Source of the DNA: Auxenochlorella pyrenoidosa
Lineage: Eukaryota; Chlorophyta; Trebouxiophyceae; Chlorellales; Chlorellaceae
Direction: 5' to 3'
DNA length: 30,476 nucleotides
Assembly (NCBI GenBank): GCA_001430745.1
Contig: KQ482030.1
Location: 223,658 to 254,133, forward strand
Part shown: positions 27,845 through 30,476 of the stretch, piece by piece
How positions within the stretch are numbered: position 1 is the stretch's first letter
How the letters are laid out: the number at the start of each line of letters is the position of its first letter
The notes under the pieces: generated by a model
What the model was told of the DNA's origin: nothing
The model's database searches: none
What the model saw: only the letters and a program-made list of their open reading frames with translations
Position numbers and translations under genes: made by a program

Positions 27845-30410
27845 ATGAGGTCACAGGTGCGATCCGAACCGGGGGTCCGCCCACCAGCCGCCCTTGGTGC
27901 TTGCTTCGACCACGCGGGCCCTCTCCCCTTGCCCACCCCAGGCGAGCCTTCTCTGAGAACTTGCTCTTGCTGTTCCACCCCTCACAGGCCACCTGGCTGC
28001 CCGGTCTGGCCGGCAGCAGCAGAACACCAGGAGGCGGGGCGTGCCGGGCGGTGCCGCTGCGGCTCTCCCCCGTGCGTGCTGCAGCTGGCGGAGGCAGCGG
28101 CGAGCGTTCGCCGCTGCGACCCACCCGACCCCACCCCCACCATGCGGCTCCACCAGCAGGGGCACTGCCAGAGCACCGCCCCACAGCCGGCCGGCTGGCC
28201 AACAGCGCCGTACCGCTGCCTCACGGCAGCCCGGCGCTGCGGTCGCTCGCAACCAGCTCGGCATCCCTTGCGCAGCTGCGCGAGCGCTACGCCCACGCCC
28301 TGCCTGATGCAACCGCCGCTGCCGTGGCTGTGGAGCAGCAGGCGCAGGTGGCGGCTCTGCCGCGCCGGCGGTCGGGCGAGCTGCTGGGCGGCCTGCCCGC
28401 GCTGCCGGCGCTGCCGCGTGCGCTCGCGCGCCAGCTGGCCCAGGCACGGCAGCTTCTGGAGCGGCAGCAACAGCAACAGCAGGAGAGTGCGGAGGAGGCG
28501 CCTCTGAGCCGCGACGCGCTCACTCTAGTGCTGCTGGCCACGGCAGGTGCGAGCCTCGAGCGGCCCTGCGCCTAGGATGCTCCCGTCTGGCCGCCCACTG
28601 CTGCAGGAAGCTTGCCGCGCCGCGCCGCCTGCACCTGCACTCCCGCCCAGGCTCACGCCCCCTGCCCCTGCAGCCACCTGCCCCCAGGCTCACGCACCCT
28701 GCCCATGCAGCCACCCACCCCACCCCACCTTCTCAACACCCCCACACCCCCCTCCCCACCCCCCGCAGTGTCGTTCATCTGCTCCATCGACCGCGCCGCC
28801 ATGAGCGTGGCCATCCTGCCCATGTCGGAGCAGTTCCACTGGGACGACTCCATCAAGGGTGCGCCCCCGCTGCCTGGCCGACTGCTGGCCGCCCCCCCCT
28901 TCCCGCTGTGCCCTTTGCCTTCCCCAGTTGGCAGAAGGGCGCCAACCGGCCTTGCCCCTCCCCACCGCCGCCGGCCCACTCAAGCGCGCGCCCGCCTGGC
29001 GCCCTTCCGCCCGCAGGCGCCGTCTCCTCGGCCTTCTTCGCCGGCTACATGGTGACCAACCTGTGCGGCGGCTTCCTGGCGACTCGCTTCTCGGCCAAGG
29101 GCGTGCTGGCGATGGGCGTGGTGCTGTGGTCCATGTTTACGATCGCCACGCCAGCCGCCGCCGCCGGCGACCTCAACCAGCTGCTGCTGGCGCGGTGAGG
29201 GCGCCGGGCAGGGTTGCGGGGCCCGCGGGCGGCACGCGCCGCCGCTGGGGGCAGGCGTGCTGGGGCCGCCACGCCGGGCGTTGCTGGCCCGCGGCGTGCC
29301 GGCGATTGTGTGCAGCTGCCCGCTTGCGGGCAGGCCTGCCCCCCGCTGCACTGCCTGCCCACGCTTCCTCTCTCGCTGCCCGGCCCCCCTCTTGCTGCAG
29401 CGCGATGATGGGGGTGGGCGAGGGCGTGACGTACCCCTCCATCCAGAACCTGGCGCGCAAGTGGGTGCCCGAGGCCAAGCGCTCGCGCGCCCTGGCCTTC
29501 ATCTACTCGGGCCACCAGCTGGGCACCATCGGCTCCTACCTGCTCTGCCCGCTGCTCATCAGGTGCGCCGCGGGGCCGGCCCGGCGTGCACCGACTTGCA
29601 ACGGCACGGCTCGGGGTGCCCGCATATCTGTGCGCCAGCTTGCACGTGCTCTGCACTGCAACTGTCCGCACCCGCCGCCAGCAGGCGGTATGGGAATGCT
29701 CAGCGCTCTTCAATCCCCCAATTCGCCCGTGATCTCCGCCCCAACCCCCCGCCACCCCCACCCTGCAGCCAGCTGGGCTGGGAGTCCATCTTCCTGGGCT
29801 TTGGCTCCCTGGGCTTCTTCTGGCTGCTCTTCTGGCAGCCGATGGTCAAGGAGGAGGTCGAGCCGGCGGGGCAGGCGGGCGGGGCGGCCGCCGCCGCCGC
29901 CAAGCCCGCGCGCCCGCTGCGCCTGCAGGACGTGCCGTGGGGCGCGTTTGCGCGCAGCCGCGGCTTCTGGGCGATCGTGGCGGCGCAGTCGACCGTGTCG
30001 GTGGGCAACGTGCTGGCCTTCTCGTGGCTGCCCACCTTTTACAACCAGGTGGGGGCTGGCCTCTGCCTGGGGCGCGGAGCGTGCAGGGTCCCAGGCCGGA
30101 GCAGGGGACCCCAGCGCAGCAACAGCCGGGCTGGTTGGACTGCTTGTGGCCCGCTGCTCAGGCGCCCGTCAACCTCCCCCCGGCGTCCTTCCCATGCCGT
30201 CCAACCCTGCTTGCCTGCCACTGCGCGCTTCTTGCATACGGCCCCCCTCTCAACCCTCTCCCGCCCGCCCGCTGCCCGGCCCCCACCCGCTTGCAGGTGT
30301 ACGGCGTGGACGTGGCCTCCTCCTCCCTCCTCTCCGTGCTGCCCTTTGTGGCCACCGTGCTGGCCACCAACGCGGCCGGGTGGATCGCCGACGGCCTGAT
30401 CAACAACAAG
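27845..30410 (+). CDS. SLC17/PHT4-type anion transporter (major facilitator), N-terminal part; continues past window
   Basis: Seven exons: 27845-27856 (tentative), 27988-28546, 28769-28858, 29017-29194, 29401-29562, 29769-30048 and 30297-30410, the last ending at a donor (gtgggt). About 465 residues are visible. The first 130 or so are basic and Ser/Pro/Ala-rich (RAVPLRLSPVRAAAGG), like a plastid transit peptide. Membrane helices follow: LTLVLLATAVSFICSIDRAAM, AVSSAFFAGYMVTNLCGG, VLAMGVVLWSMFTIATP. The family signature is ARAMMGVGEGVTYPSIQNLA followed by KWVPEAKRSRALAF, typical of SLC17/PHT4 carriers. Next come GHQLGTIGSYLLCPLLIS, SIFLGFGSLGFFWLLFW, a basic loop, FWAIVAAQSTVSVGNVLAF and SLLSVLPFVATVLATNAAGW. 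PHT4 proteins move phosphate, or ascorbate in one plastid member, across plastid or Golgi membranes; the substrate is not decidable here. The start is uncertain: the frame is open from 27706, and exon 1 (MRSQ) is only inferred from phase. Confidence 0.8.
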
Positions 30411-30476
30411 GTGGGTGGGTGTGGTGTGGTGGGGGGGGGCAGGGAGGGCTTTTCGTTTGACCAGTTCAGTTGAAAT

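Overview
The window looks like nuclear DNA of a green alga, most likely a Chlorella-like trebouxiophyte. It is GC-rich, its genes are broken by many short spliceosomal introns, alanine, glutamine and serine homopolymer runs are frequent, and the right end holds a transporter with a probable plastid-targeting leader. Lineage is inference from style; no marker gene is present. Exon models were built by hand from GT-AG (occasionally GC-AG) sites, reading-frame phase, protein-family conservation and paralogue comparison.

Layout. Positions 1-1187 hold the 3' end of a UBX-domain protein (+) and, convergent with it, a complete signal peptidase complex subunit 1 gene (-). Positions 1636-7597 carry two paralogous SAM-dependent methyltransferases of the leucine carboxyl methyltransferase superfamily. 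They are head to head and share a 139-base intergenic promoter. Positions 8485-11635 encode a large ER-type J-domain/thioredoxin-like protein resembling DNAJC16. Positions 12382-13663 (-) encode an unrecognised multi-pass membrane protein.

Positions 14480-21050 hold the most unusual part: three tandem copies (-) of an unrecognised four-exon gene with a conserved C-x2-C-x13-C-x2-H motif and a glutamine-rich tail encoded by CAG runs. Tail length differs between copies, and the middle copy is cut short by a TAG. Directly next to the array is a decayed partial copy (21206-21990) of the 3' part of the DNAJC16-like gene, whose intact version lies about 10 kb to the left. The whole block therefore seems to have been rearranged by segmental duplication.

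The right side holds an unrecognised nuclear-type low-complexity protein (22776-24432, +), a YCII-domain protein (25271-26375, -), and the first part of an SLC17/PHT4-type anion transporter (27845-30410, +) that runs out of the window. Apart from the methyltransferase pair and the tandem family, the genes look functionally unrelated, as is normal in a nuclear genome. No rRNA, tRNA, CRISPR or intact transposon was recognised.
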